This document shows positions 44,296-56,395 of a DNA stretch of 64,000 nucleotides, piece by piece. Below the pieces are notes generated by a model. The model did no database searches and was not told the origin of the DNA. It worked only from the letters and a program-made list of their open reading frames with translations. Positions within the stretch are counted from its first letter, which is position 1. Each line of letters starts with the position of its first letter. The position numbers and the translations under genes were made by a program. The DNA is from Adiantum capillus-veneris (lineage: Eukaryota; Streptophyta; Polypodiopsida; Polypodiales; Pteridaceae): assembly GCA_014529385.2 (NCBI GenBank), contig CM043944.1, forward strand, positions 68,318,895 to 68,382,894, in the 5' to 3' direction.

Positions 44296-45060
44296 AAGAC
44301 AAAGACAAAAACGAAACCTGATGTTTCATTTCCATATCAAAGTCCTTATTTACAACAAATTGACATCACAACATATATACATCGCAAGACCTTTTAATTG
44401 CAAGGTTTTGCAACTCAAGAGAACATATTAAAGAACTATTTTGTACATCATGTTCACCTTGTATAAAAAACCATTTACCCTTTTTTACCAATTCTAGTGA
44501 GTCTTGCTGATAACTCTAAATTCCAAAGAAGGTCCTAGTGACCAAAACCAATCCCTTCTCAAACCCAAGTCTGCACAATCCATATTCATTAGTTTGAAGT
44601 CAAGAACATCTTTATAAAGTTATATCTCAACCCAAACTGAAACTAGTGTATCACATATCTTCTTGTCTTCACGATGCATCGCAGAGACGACATATTAGTA
44701 AGCAATTGGTTGTTCAAAAAGTTTTTATTTCTTGAAAAGAGCGTAATTTACAAAGTTATGTGTGGCAAAGTCCTCAATCATGACTCTAACACTTATCCCA
44801 TTCACAACTCCATGATTTTTTACCAGCTCGATCAAAACTTGATTTCCACGTGCAGCTAGTTGACAAACAACAATGGTGCTCTTTGTCATAGTGCAACATT
44901 TCTATAAATTTAAAGTTTTCATTACAAGCTATTCGAAGTGTTCGAGCTACATGGATTTTCGTATCTTTATGACTCTTGCCATTACCTTTATCCTTTTCAT
45001 GGTCCTTTTTATTTCCTTCTTTGGACAATTCCATTAAGAATGTTCTGTGAAACGAGTGCA
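44296..45060. other. Eroded retroelement-like sequence
   Basis: Minus-strand reading is protein-like in places but broken in every frame. Probably the region upstream of the RT fragment. No motif assigned. Confidence 0.35.
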
Positions 45061-45995
45061 GGGGAGAGTTTGGTCTACCAGCGAAGGAGGTGGTGCCAGC
45101 CTTGGCAGTGACACATCAAGGTTGGGGTAACCTCACGGGCGGCTTGTCCAAGGGACACCCTTCTTTCTTTGCAGACACACGTGGGTACTGCTACATGTGC
45201 AGAGTCCCTCGGCAAGAGTGGTTGATGGCCGTGGACAGGGGAGTTTTTGGTGTGGGCTCTTGGCTGCCTTGCTTGCCTTTTGGACTTGATTGCCCTTGTA
45301 TTATTGGCCTATTTTTGTGAAGCGGGCTTGGCGGTAGCCCTATTTCAGACTAACAAATCTGCTTGACATGGTTGGCTGTGGAGTAGTTGTTGTTGGCTTG
45401 ACGGAGGGACCTGTAGGTGTGTCAAACTTGTTAGTTCTAGTGGCAACGCCGAGCTTTTGTATGAAGGTGTAAGGCTCCTCTAAAAATCCGGGGTCAGCTG
45501 GTTGTGATGGATTGGGATGTGCTGTGTGGATGGAACTTCTCTCGTGGTTGCCTCCCAATGGTATTTCTCTTATGCTTTGTAGCTTAGCAGAGGTATCTAT
45601 GATGGTTTTGTGGTGTGTTCTCCTTGGTCAGAGGCTGGGTTGTTTATGTTTATTTCCCAGCTTTGTATGAGATTGGGGCTCCTACTTAAAGCCCAAACAT
45701 TATTTTCCCACGAACAAGTGTGTTGGATTCTTGTGCCTGGGAGGCTACATGTCCTGTGGCAAGGGCTTGCCCTTTGTGGTAGCCACGCCAGGAATGGTTT
45801 TACTCAAAGTATTGTTTTAGGTATGTATGGGTAGAGGCCTCTGTATAGACCAATCATTTGCATGTTGAAACTCTTGAATCCCTTGTAATTGTTTTCTAGA
45901 TCCATGGCTCATTGTGAGCATGGTGATTTATAACTCAAGTAGAGACTAATTCAATTTAACTATCTCATTTGAGTGAGAATTTCAAAAAAAAAAAA
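45061..45995 (+). other. Possible poly(A)-ended retroposon 3' end
   Basis: An A12 run (45984-45995) closes a stretch with a 3'-UTR-like composition and repeated TTGTAATTG/CATTTG phrases, much like the LINE end at 6200-6298. Frames at 45090-45320 and 45610-45834 are open but unrecognised. No zf-RVT motif seen. Confidence 0.3.
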
Positions 45996-45999
45996 GGTC

Positions 46000-46850
46000 G
46001 GCTGAAAACAAGTGAAGCATAACTTTCCTTTTTTGCCTCTACAAAGTCCTCTTGCTTTAGCATGGGTCGTAGTGCATATCTCTTTTTAAACAATGTTTTA
46101 CATGGAAATTTCCTTTTTTCTTTCAGAAAAGTGCTCAAGTTGTGTGGGATTAGCAATTGTCACGTGAGATTATCCTCATAAATTTATGCAAATTTAATTG
46201 CTTCTTCTAAGTTTTTGGGTGCATTTCTTTTCACCTCTTGCTTGAAGTGTCTATCGAATCCTTGTATATACACTCTTGTTGTGAAAATCATGTATCCCCT
46301 GAATCTGGAGGATTATTTCTCTGTACTCCGTAATGTAAGCAAAGGCCTAACCCATTGTATAGCTTTGTCCCACTCCTCCCAATTTCATTTTGGAAGAAAC
46401 TATTTCAATTTATTTATTTTTCAAATTGAGCCTAGTCCCCTGGAATCTTTCCTAGTGTATTGAGGCCCATCCACCATTTGTAGGCCTTTGGCCCCAATGA
46501 CAAACTAACCTCAATAGGTAAATACTCATGCTGGGTATTTTTAACCTATGAAGGTTTTGCCATGTATGTACAAAATTTTAGATAGAATCTTTATTTCTAT
46601 CTTTTTCTCCACCATTAAATTGAGGAGGTTTCACGTCTTTGAGGAAAGGGTTTTCTCTAGGTATTGACTCGGTATCAAGAGAAGGTATAACAATGTCTCT
46701 ATATATGGTTCTGCCACCATTGCTAGAGTTGGAAGGCATATTTGGATGAGATGGCACGAATAATTTTGTCATCAATTGCTTTCCCTTTTGTAGGCAGTCA
46801 TTTAATTTAGTCATCTAATCTTTTAGAACATGTAGAGTAGCTAGAGTAGT
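46000..46850 (-). pseudogene. gypsy gag fragment, family F, with N-terminus
   Basis: On the minus strand the reading starts in the leader and goes through PFLKDVKPPQFNGGEKDRNK (gag entry, about 46640) to broken frames with HTWQNLHRLK and later FKKRYALRPMLKQEDFVEAK (about 46040). The layout matches the gag fragment at 42596-43015. Several stops are present. Its leader and probable LTR continue at 47000-47320 and, beyond copia C, at 52799-53084. Confidence 0.6.
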
Positions 46851-47320
46851 TTGTAATTGTATTTCAATGTTACGTACCCTAGGTACTATCATCTCATCCT
46901 ACTCACGGGATGGCACATCCTTCTCTTCCCCTATGTCCTCAATCCCATACATATTTTGGTTTTGATTGGTGTTGATTTTGAGTTGCTTTTGGCTTTGGTC
47001 TTTTTTCATTTTGTGTAAGTTTTAAAAGCAAAACTCACTTAAAGGAGTTTAAAAAGACGAAAAGAGATGTTAAACAAACCATGAAAAAATATAAAAGAGG
47101 TGTTAGAATTGGCTTTGATGGAGAGCGGAAATGGCGACCAAATCTCTTGACGATCACATTACTTTGATTCTTGACTTGATTTTCCTTTCTACTTGCCTTT
47201 GATGTAGCAGCCAATGCCTCCTATATAAGCCCTTTTCTATGCAATGATCAAACCTTTAGCTTGAACGATTTTTCAAGGATAATTGATACAACTTTAAATG
47301 GACTTACTAAGGTTTTATAA

Positions 47321-47463
47321 TGTTGGAGCTATATATGGCTCACTCTACTCAACTTGGTCTCACCTATATATTTGTATCTTGTCCTCAATATGAATCAGTC
47401 TTTGGGAGCGTATATGGTGTGTCTCTTGTCTTGTCTCTCTCTCTTTCTCTCTACATCTCAACA
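47321..47463 (+). repeat. 5' LTR of copia C, 143 bp
   Basis: TGTTGGAGCTATATATGG at the start, CATCTCAACA at the end. Two TATA-like boxes (about 47330 and 47364) are present, the first only ten bases from the LTR start. A CT-rich tract precedes the end. Confidence 0.95.
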
Positions 47464-47475
47464 TGGTATCAGAGC
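47464..47475 (+). promoter_or_regulatory. PBS of copia C (tRNA-iMet)
   Basis: TGGTATCAGAGC directly abuts the 5' LTR and is the standard complement of the plant initiator methionine tRNA 3' end. Confidence 0.95.
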
Positions 47476-48218
47476 AGTAACGATCATGCGCCGATTCAAC
47501 TCATGGTGACAAAATAGTATGTGTATGCGATTTGCATGTAAGATTCAAAAATTGCTACAAATTTTATTTTTGAGCATTGATCCTTGTTAATTGTGGTTGT
47601 TTAGTGTTAAGAAGAATATGATTAGTGTTTTTTGTGACGTTTATTGCTAATCAATCTAATCGTTGATTACGTTTTCTTGTTGATGACACCCTGAACTTCA
47701 TCTCAATTTTTCTTGCTGTTCTGCTCAAAATTTGGAGAAACGGGAAAAGCGCAATGGCACTTTTCATCCAAAACTTGTTCGTCTCCTCGAGCTCTTCGAT
47801 TTGAGTTCTAGGTTTGCGTCAATCGGAGTTCGCAGCAGAAAGTTATGCTGTTTTTACTGCAATTGAGCTTGACGCAGCTTTCTTCGTCCTACTTCTTCGT
47901 GAAGCGTCCGCGATCGTTTTTCTTATTTTGGCGTTAACTTTTTTGAGAAGATTTAGCTTTTTGCTATTCATATTGTGCCCGTCAATCTTGTGTCTCACGC
48001 CACTCTATTTTGAGGACTCTTTTATTATTAACGTCTCCTTTACCCTGCCGTTTTTGGGTGACGTCTCTCACATCTTTGGAAGTTCCTTGAGCATCCTTCT
48101 TACGTTTATCGTTGACAGAACGCAGTCCTCATATCTCTCTCATTCTCAATTGCGGCCTTCACCATATATGGTGTGCAAATTCTGCGATCTTATCTTATAC
48201 GTCTTCTCGCAACAAGAT

Positions 48219-51200
48219 ATGGCTATGAATATTCTCGTCAACGGCTTTCCTTCTGGCCAGCGTTTTGTTCCTCCATTCCAAGGTCAAGGTTTTCCAGGAT
48301 GGAAAGCAAAGATGTTGTTAATTCTTGAAGGCGATGAACTCTCCGATGTTGTTCTTGGAAATCGTGTTTGTCCGCCTCAGCCTGTTGATACGGATAATGA
48401 TAACGTGCTTATCACTGAAGGACCTATATTTGAAGATTGGAATGTTGCCTATACCGATTGGCAACGACGTGATAAAGCAGCTCGTCGGTATATTCTTTCT
48501 GCTCTTACTGATTCCCTTTTGCTTGATATGTATGAACTGCATACTTCCCACGACGTATGGAAGTACCTTATTGCAAACTTTCAGAAGAAATCTGTCACAG
48601 AAATACTTTATTTGAGAGGGTTGCTTAACAAGTTACAATATGAAGTTGGTACTGCCATGACGGGACATATTGAATCTTTCAAATCTATTATTAATCAACT
48701 TGCTGCTGCCGGTGATCCTGTTCCACAAAAGCAACTGATTACACTTCTCCTTGATATGGTGAAGGACTCTTCTTATGATAACATTGTTACTATTCTCTCT
48801 AATAAAGATGGTCTTGATTTCGACCAAGCCTGCATGTCTTTAATTGAATACTCTCAACGTCAAGAACGTCGTAATGCTAGTCATGATACAGCTATGATTT
48901 CACACGAGGAGACTGAGTCACAACAGATGGAACAGGCTTTTTATGCTCGAAGGCGTCCATTTCAACGAGGAAACCGCAGAGGTGGCCGTCGCGGTAATAT
49001 TTTCTCTCGTCTCAAATTTCCTAATAAGCAACGTTCTTACTGCAACAGAAATGGCCATACTGAAGATGATTGTTGGGCACGTCAATATGATGAAGAGCAC
49101 AATATTACCACAAAACAACCACGTTTATCTAGAGACTCTTCTTCTTCTTCTTGTGAATATTGTGGACGATCTGATCATCCCACTCATATGTGCTATAAGG
49201 GTCGATTCGACACAGATCGGAATAGAGCATATGCTACTGAACATCGAAACAACATTGTACCAGAAACAAGCTGCGTCCTATATTCAGTTGCTCCAGACAG
49301 AATACTTCATGTACGCGATGGATCACTTTTTATTGTCGATTCTGGTGCTACAGGAAATATGACATATCAGTCTAAGTGGCTCCATAACTATCATCCACTG
49401 CCAGTTCAACGTGTTGTTTATCTTGCTGATGATACTACTTGTCAAGTAAAGGGTATTGGAGACTTATATCTTGGTACCTTATCTTCTTCCACTCGAATTT
49501 TGCGAGGAGTATTATATGTACCAGATCTTCAACGTAATCTTCTTTCAGTTGCTAGACTTGTTGATCTTGGTCTGTTTGTTGGATTTGATCATACCAAATG
49601 CCGAATTGAGAAAGATGGACAGACTATAGCCACTGCTCCTCGAAATGGTAATTTGTTTGAACTCTCTCAACGATGCTGTAGCAAATGTTGTCACTGCTCC
49701 AGGTGATCATGATTGCAAAGTATGGCATCATCGTTTTGTTCATGCTGATTTCTCAAAACTCCTTGATCTTCAACGTCGTGATCTTGTTCATGGCATGGAT
49801 CTTAAAGCCCATCCTCATATGGGAATTTGTGAATTTTGTGCTCTTGGGAAACACAATCGCAAACCCTTTCCTCTTTCAAATACAACTCATTCTCATGACA
49901 TATTGGATCTTGTTCATACTGATATATGTGGACCTCTACCTTCTTCGAGATCACAATATCGCTACTTCATTACTTTCATTGATGATTTCTCAAGGTATAT
50001 GACTATATTTCTACTTAGACAAAAATCTGAAGCCTTATCTGTTTTCAAACAATTCCACAAGGCTGCGGAACTTCAAACCGGTCGTCGCCTTAAGAAGCTT
50101 CGTAGTGACAATGGAGGCGAATATGTTTCTCGAGAGTTTGTGAGTTACTGTGCTGACAGTGGAATTCATCATGAACACACTATTCCATATTCGCCTCAAC
50201 AGAACGGTGTTGCTGAACGAAAGAATCGCACTATTCTCAATGCTGTAAGATGTATGCTGATTCATTCTGGCTTATCTCGTGTTTTTTGGGCTGAAGCTAC
50301 TTTGACAGCACTATTTATTCAGAATCATCTTCCTACTACTGCACCCTCTGGTAAGATACCCATCACAACATGGACAGGTGACATTCCTTCTGTATCTCAT
50401 TTTCGAACCTTTGGATGTATTGCTTATATTCATGTTCCCAAAGAAACACGAACAAAGCTTGATGCTCCTGGTCTTACAGTTATTTTTATTGGATATTCTG
50501 ACACTTCCAAAGGCTACAAATTCTATGACCCTTCCTCCAAGAAAGTAATTGTGAATCGTGATGCTACTTTTAACGAACAGCTTATGGGAGGCTCATGGTC
50601 CATGGATGATTCTGATGATACTAAATCATTGCTTCAAGCTTTTCCATTTCTTTCAGAAGATGAAACTCTTCCTATAGAGCAACTTTCCTCTTCACAACCA
50701 TCCATTCCGAATGTCGCCAATGATGATATTGATATTTTTGTTGATCTGCCTATTGATTTTGAACATGGCTCATGTCATGTTTATGATGACGATATTGCTG
50801 ATAATGCTTTTTCTACTTCCGAAGATCCCATTACTTATGATGAAGCTATCTCTTCACCACAAAAGGATCAATGGCAAGAGGCTATGGAAGCAGAGTACGA
50901 TTCTCTTATCTCTAAAGGTACATGGATACTAACTGAATTACCTCCTGGTCGTACAGCTATTAAATGTAAGTGGGTGTATAAGACAAAAGTAAAAGCATAT
51001 GGATCTTTTGACAAGTTCAAAGGCGCGTTTAGTTGCAAAAGGTTACTCCCAAGTTGCTGGTGTTGATTTCCAAGAGACTTTTTCACCAGTTGTTCGCATT
51101 ACAAGTGTTCAAGTTTTATTGGCATTTGCTGTTCAATTTGATTTAGAAGCTCATCAAATGGATGTGCGAACTACTTTTCTTAATGGTGACTTGGAAGAGG

Positions 51201-52405
51201 AAATTTATATGGAACAACCAGAAGGGTTTGTTATTCCAGGTAAAGAAGACCTTGTTGCTCAACTCCATAAGGCACTATATGGTCTCAAACAAGCTTCGCG
51301 AGCCTGGTATACAAAATTTGATCTTTTTCTCACCTCTAAAGGATTCATCTCTTGCTCGTCAGACCCCAACTTATACATAAAACGCCAAGGTAGCAGTTTT
51401 GTGATTCTTGCTCTTTATGTGGATGATACCATCCTTGTTTCCAATGATTTGGGATTTCTTCAGCAAGTGAAAAAGTTATTGTCTTCTGCATTCGATATGG
51501 TGGATCTTGGAGAGATTCACTCTTGTCTTGGCATTCAAATGCAACGGAACCGTACAAAAGGTATTTTATTCCTTCGACAGTCAAAGTTTATTGCAGATAC
51601 TATTCAAAAATTTGGTATGGAATCTGCACATTCAGCCAACACACCTTGTCTTGTAAGCTCTACGAAGAACACTTCTGACAATGGCGGTCAACTTGTCACA
51701 AATCAACCTTATGCTAACTTGATTGGATGTCTTCAGTTTGTTGGTATGAACACTCGTCCTGATATTCTGTTTGCTGCTAATTATCTTGGACAACATCTTG
51801 CATGTCCTTCTCTTAAGCATTGGTCTGCTGCAAAGCGTGTGTTGAAATACTTGAAAGGCACTACAGATTTTGGTTTAGTCTATCGACGACAACTCACATC
51901 GGATTCTATGCAATCTCTTTCTCTTTTGGGTTACACAGATGCAGACTGGGCAAGCTCACATTTATCTATGCGATCTACTAGTGGAAATTGATTCTTTATA
52001 AATGGTTGTCTTGTTTCTTGGACTAGCAAGAAACAACGTTGTGTTGCAGTTTCTACGACTGAGTCAGAATATGTTGCGGCATCACTTGCAGCTCGTGAGT
52101 TGATTTGGCTTCGACAAATGCTGATTGATATTGGTCACTCTCCTCTTTCTAGCACACCCTTGCGGTGTGACAACCAAAGTGCTATTAGTCTTGCAAAAGA
52201 CTATGTTCAACATAATAAGTCAAAGCACATTGCTGTCCATTATCATTATGTCAAGTATGAAGTACGCAAAGGAACCATTATGGTTGAACACTGTCCAAGT
52301 GACCAGATGATTGCAGACATTTTGACCAAAGGCCTCAACGAGTCACGTTTCATCCTCTTGCGCTCGGAGCTTGGAGTTGCTTCGACCTCACTCTTTCTAG
52401 ATTAG
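48219..52405 (+). pseudogene. gag-pol polyprotein of copia C, broken
   Basis: Start ATG 48219 (MAMNILVNGFPSGQRFVPPF), though the frame is open upstream to 47814. Order: gag; a knuckle lacking its first cysteine (SYCNRNGHTEDDC) and an intact one (CEYCGRSDHPTHMC, about 49155); protease FIVDSGAT (about 49330); integrase HHCC and core (HTDICGPL, SDNGGEYVS, SPQQNGVAERKN); RT with YVDD (about 51415); RNase H (GYTDADWASS, TTESEYVAAS, CDNQSAI); stop TAG 52403. Frame changes: near 49665 (one extra base or two lost) and near 51024 (one extra base relative to D). TGA at 51989 replaces a cysteine codon present in D. Confidence 0.95.
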
Positions 52406-52637
52406 CTTCTTTGCTATTGTAATAGCTTTGTACATATGACATTGTAATCTTTTAGGTACCATGCACTATGCACACTCCACATTTGCACATTGTGATCTCT
52501 AAGTCACTTGAATATTTGTACATAGATGCACAATTCACTTTCACATCATCATCACTGGTTCATATTTTCACACTGTATAGGGGCTTGGGTTTTTCCCTTG
52601 AACTCCCCAAGGGTTTTTTCATCCAAAGCTAGAGACC

Positions 52638-52653
52638 TTTGTTTGAGTGGGGG
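52638..52653 (+). promoter_or_regulatory. Polypurine tract of copia C
   Basis: TTGAGTGGGGG abuts the 3' LTR start (TGTTGGAGC, 52654). The same tract is next to the 3' LTR of element D on the other strand (60302-60313). Confidence 0.75.
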
Positions 52654-52798
52654 TGTTGGAGCTATATATGGCTCACTCTACTCAACTTGGTCTCACCTAT
52701 ATATTTGTATCTTGTCCTCAATATGAATCAGTCTTTGGGAGCGTATATGGTGTGTCTCTTGTCTCGTCTCTCTCTCTCTTTCTCTCTACATCTAAACA
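52654..52798 (+). repeat. 3' LTR of copia C, 145 bp
   Basis: Matches the 5' LTR with a longer CT tract and CATCTAAACA at the end. Few differences, so insertion seems relatively recent. Confidence 0.95.
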
Positions 52799-54079
52799 TA
52801 TAAAGACCCCATGAGTAAGGAAACAATACGCTCTATGGACCCGAGACGGAAGATAGAAGTGAGCGCAATCAAGGTGCTTGAATATCTTGAGATTTGGTGC
52901 AACTTAGAACCACTGGACAATAATCATTTATTGGTGGAGGGACTACGTGTTAGTATTTTCAACTAAGTGCCTCTAATACGGCTCTTGTACCCTAGGCTTA
53001 GCTATATGTGGGTCAAGTTGTGCAGAAGTATTTCTTAGTGGAAGTTTCTACAAATTAGGCCAAAAGTATGTGAATGTTAAACTTTCTCCACCATTAAATT
53101 GAGGGGGTTTCACGAAGGGTTTTCTCTAGGTGTTGAGTGGGTATCAAAAGAAGGTATAACAATGTCTCTATATATGGTTCCACCACCATCGCTAGAGTTG
53201 GAAGGCATATTTGGATGAGATGGCACAAATAATTTTGTCATCAATTGCTTTCCCTTCGGTAGGTAGTCATTTAATTTAGTAATTTGATCTTTTAGACCAT
53301 CTAGAGTAGTTTGTAATTGTATTTCAATGTTTCCTACCCTAGGTACTATCATCTCATGCTACTCACGGGATGCGCCCATCCCACTCTTCCCCTATGTCCT
53401 CAATCTGATACATATTTTGATTTTGATTGGTGTTGATTTTAGGTTGCTTTTGGTTTTGGTCTTTTTTCATTTTGTGTCAATTTTAAAAGCAAAACTCACT
53501 TAAACAATTTCTGAAAAAGACGAAAAGATGTTTTAAACAAACCATGAAAAAATATAAAGAACACTCTCTAAGAGGTGTGAGAATTGGCTTTGATGGAGAG
53601 CGGCAATGGTGAACAAATCTCATGACAATCACATTACTTTGATTCTCAACTTTCTTTTCCTTTCTACTTGCCTTTGATGTAGCAACCAATGCCTCCTATA
53701 TATGACCTTTTCTAGGCAATTATCACACCCGTAGCTTGAACGATTTTTCAAGGATAATTGATACAGCTTTTAATGGACTTACTACGGTTTTAAAAAGACC
53801 CCATGAGTAAGGAAATAATACGCTTTGTGGACCCGAGGCAGAAGAAAGAAGTGAGCGCAGTCAAGGTGCTTGAATATCTTGAGATTTGGCACAACTTAGA
53901 ACCACTGGACAATAACTATGGATTGGTGGAGGGACTAAGTCTTAGTATGTTCAACTAAGTGCCTCTAATATGGCTCTTGTACCCTAGGTTTAGCTATATG
54001 TGGGTCAAGTTGCGCACAAGTATTACTTAGTGGAAGTTTCTACAAATTAGACCAAAAGTTTGTGAATGTTATACTTTCA

Positions 54080-55511
54080 CACTACAAGTATTAGACCTTT
54101 GTCACTTTGACAAAAAGACCTCTTTCCCACTCTCTTTTGCACCTGGATGTGTAAACAAGTGCTGGGAAGATTCGCAAGTTAGAAAGGTTAACTTTTCTAC
54201 CCATTTTCCCAATGACTCCGGCATTGTTGCTCCCTTTTCCCAGTGATAGTCGTGACACTCGACGCTATTGCTCTTTTTTGTATCTATGAAAAATTAATAG
54301 ATAGGGAAGAAGATCGATAAAGCCACATTTCTAGCTGTAAAAACTCATATTTCTACTCTCAGGCAACAAAAACAAAACTCCCACTCAATATTTGCACTTC
54401 GAAAACTGTCTAAAATTTGTAGCGAATTGTCCATAATGCAATAGCTATACACCATTCTATCATTCAATGTGCGAGGTTTGAAGGAAGGAGAAAACTGCCC
54501 TAGTTTCCAATAGACAGAGTGACACAAAAGGTTGGAGATCTAGGGCTGTTCTCGTCTTTTTTTTTATTTCTGCCATACTCACAAATGTGAGTGGAGTGAA
54601 ATTATATTAGCTTAAAAAGAACACAATGGCCCTCAAGCACAACATGTGCCTTGAGGTGTCAACAATCCATAGGGCATGAGCTCAGCCGCAACTAGCCACC
54701 AATATAACATCCCAATATCAGTACCAACTCAAAGAGGCGACAAATTGCCACCAATCCTCTGCACTATTTTCAGCATGAAAGGGTGCATTCGAGAGCTAGC
54801 TGCGAGCGCTATATGGGATAGAATTGACATCGCGAGCGGCGAGACATGCAAACCTGTGGAGATATTTTGTTGTGTGAAAAATTTGGCTACGAGTAGGAAG
54901 ACGTTGAGGGGTTCCAATAAGAGCAGATTCGTACAGCTGGGGTAGAACCCCCGCCACCCATCAGCAATTTTGTCTTATGCTGGTAACTGCACCGCGCATA
55001 CAAAACACTTTTCGGGGGTAGAAGACGGTGTATGCTCACTCTGCCGATTTCGGCAGAGTTGAGAGTGTTTTTTGATGCAAGCAAGCGGGGGTAGAACCCT
55101 GCGTGTGCGAATGCACCCTAAAACCAATAAGCCAGCGAGGCTTGAACTCGAAATCGGACGGCCGTGTCTTCATCACACCCTGTCTTAGTTATCACTACAC
55201 GATTGAATGTGTCTCATTTCTGACGTAGAGTTGCTTTATTGAAAAGGGCGAACGATTCCCGCATAGGGAGTCGGGACCCGGTTTTTGACTGACCCCTTTA
55301 CCCTAACGGAACTATCATAATCTACGGCTGTTCTAACCCACGGTTCAAACAATGTCTGGGTAGTGGTACCTTCATTTCAAATTCTACCTAGGCTATGTTA
55401 ATTTGATGGCAGCTTCCCATGTTGATTCCCACTTTAGCATTGTAAAGTAAAATAACAGCAATATAGTGAAGCGCTTAAAAAACAAGGGGAGCAAGATGTC
55501 AACTTCATCAC
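54080..55511. other. Mostly unassigned; CACTA-like start and two repeated phrases
   Basis: At 54080 the family F copy ends where CACTACAAGTATTAG begins, which looks like a CACTA terminus, but no partner was found. GGGGTAGAACCC occurs at about 54940 and 55088. A possible tRNA-like B box (reverse complement of AGGCTTGAACTCG) lies at about 55138. No gene recognised; I could not find the third MYB exon here. Confidence 0.4.
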
Positions 55512-56257
55512 CTATTACCCAGTACATCATGGAGCTCGACTATGAGGTTAATCTCATCCAATGAGAACTTGCCATGTTTGAGGTCTGGTCGAAGATGATT
55601 CAGCCATCTGCGTCTACAGCTCTTTCCACAACGATCCAGCCCTGCCAAAATCATGCTTTTTCAGTCTCAGATATACCATCTTCTGCAAGAGGTTTTTAGA
55701 GCAATATTTCCAAAATTACAGATATTGAATATCTTTTGATCGTGATTAGCTTGGGAGCACTGCTAGAAAATATTCAAGCACCTTGCCATTTGATGTGATT
55801 TTATTGTACTATTCAAGCGGTTTCTCAAAAATGTTGTTGTTGTTGTGGAGCAAAACGTAGTCATGGAGGATAAGTACTCGTCCAAAAAAACTACCAACAG
55901 AAGTGTTGCTGTGAAAGGTGTGATATAATGAAGCGGGGTCTGTAGATGCAAATTTTCTCAAGAATAGGTAAAGATATCTATGGAACACCAAACCATATTT
56001 ATTGCTCATCAAGTCATCAGGCGTGCTATTCAAAGCTGGGTAATATATACCTAGATCTGATCTTTCACCACCGATTGTTGAGGAATTTACTTCGTAGCTC
56101 TATTATAACACCATTGTAATTTTTAAGCGGTACTACTATGCAATAATCATAGTAGCAGCATTAATCATACCAGCTTTACGGGCGATGTCAGTCCAGCTGC
56201 CATGAACATATTTGGTAGCCTCTCGTCCTCGTCTGGAGACCAGAGCACCTTCCTCAT
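55512..56257 (-). pseudogene. R2R3-MYB transcription factor, 5' exons
   Basis: Exon 1 (56257-56171) starts ATG with MRKVLWSPDEDERL and continues, one base out of frame, as TKYVHGSWTDIARKAG; it ends at GGTATG. Exon 2 (55641-55512) follows a GGCAG acceptor and reads [44 protein letters not shown], ending at a GTGATG donor. Exon 2 is exactly 130 bp, the canonical size, with introns at the canonical R2 and R3 sites. Helix 3 of R2 and the start of R3 are well kept, most like the MYB61/86 group by eye. Exon 1 lacks about four residues and has a 1-bp loss, and no exon 3 was found, so I call it a relic. These proteins bind DNA in the nucleus. Confidence 0.8.
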
Positions 56258-56325
56258 TTGCTGCGCCTGCAATTGGGGCTGGACGCGTGACACGGTGTGG
56301 TTGTGTGAGCCTGCTCGCACGTGTG

Positions 56326-56328
<3 letters not shown>

Positions 56329-56392
<64 letters not shown>
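56329..56392. repeat. (GA)n microsatellite, about 64 bp
   Basis: GA repeats just upstream of MYB exon 1 (on the minus strand, 5' of the ATG by about 70 bases). Confidence 0.95.

Positions 56393-56395
<3 letters not shown>

Larger units (their letters stand above)
47321..52798 (+). mobile_element. Ty1/copia element C, complete, 5478 bp
   Basis: LTRs of 143 and 145 bp, an initiator-methionine PBS, one gag-pol reading, a PPT and a perfect 5-bp target duplication TATAA (47316-47320 and 52799-52803). It lies in copy 1 of the family F duplication. Two frame changes and one stop make it non-coding in full. It is closely similar to element D (60157-62991), with only scattered substitutions. Confidence 0.96.
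46603..54079 (-). repeat. Tandem duplication of family F gag start, leader and LTR
   Basis: Copy 1 is 46603-47320 continued at 52799-53084 (copia C sits between). Copy 2 is 53085-54079. Both start TTTCTCCACCATTAAATTGAG, run through the gag start on the minus strand, a segment with CTCCTATATAAGC-type TATA box (47218-47232), and end near GTGAATGTTA. A TGACGATCACATT/TGACAATCACATT segment (47150 and 53626) next to a TGGTCGCC-like reverse complement may mark LTR and PBS. Copy 2 has GGTTTTAAAAAGACCCC where copy 1 has the copia insertion. Confidence 0.8.

Noticed and set aside
47814-48218. Extra N-terminal 135 residues on copia gag
   Set aside because: The frame is open by chance in the leader; the family-like gag start is at 48219.
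49640-49710. Programmed frameshift between gag and pol of copia C
   Set aside because: Plant copia elements usually use one frame, and C has another frame change and a stop further on; simple decay is enough. D does not cover this point, so it cannot be tested here.
55190-55200. CACTACACG as a CACTA start
   Set aside because: Only seven bases agree and no subterminal repeats follow.
55512-55520. TGA directly after GNR in MYB exon 2 as a nonsense mutation
   Set aside because: It falls at the canonical second intron and is part of the GTGATG donor, so it would be spliced out.
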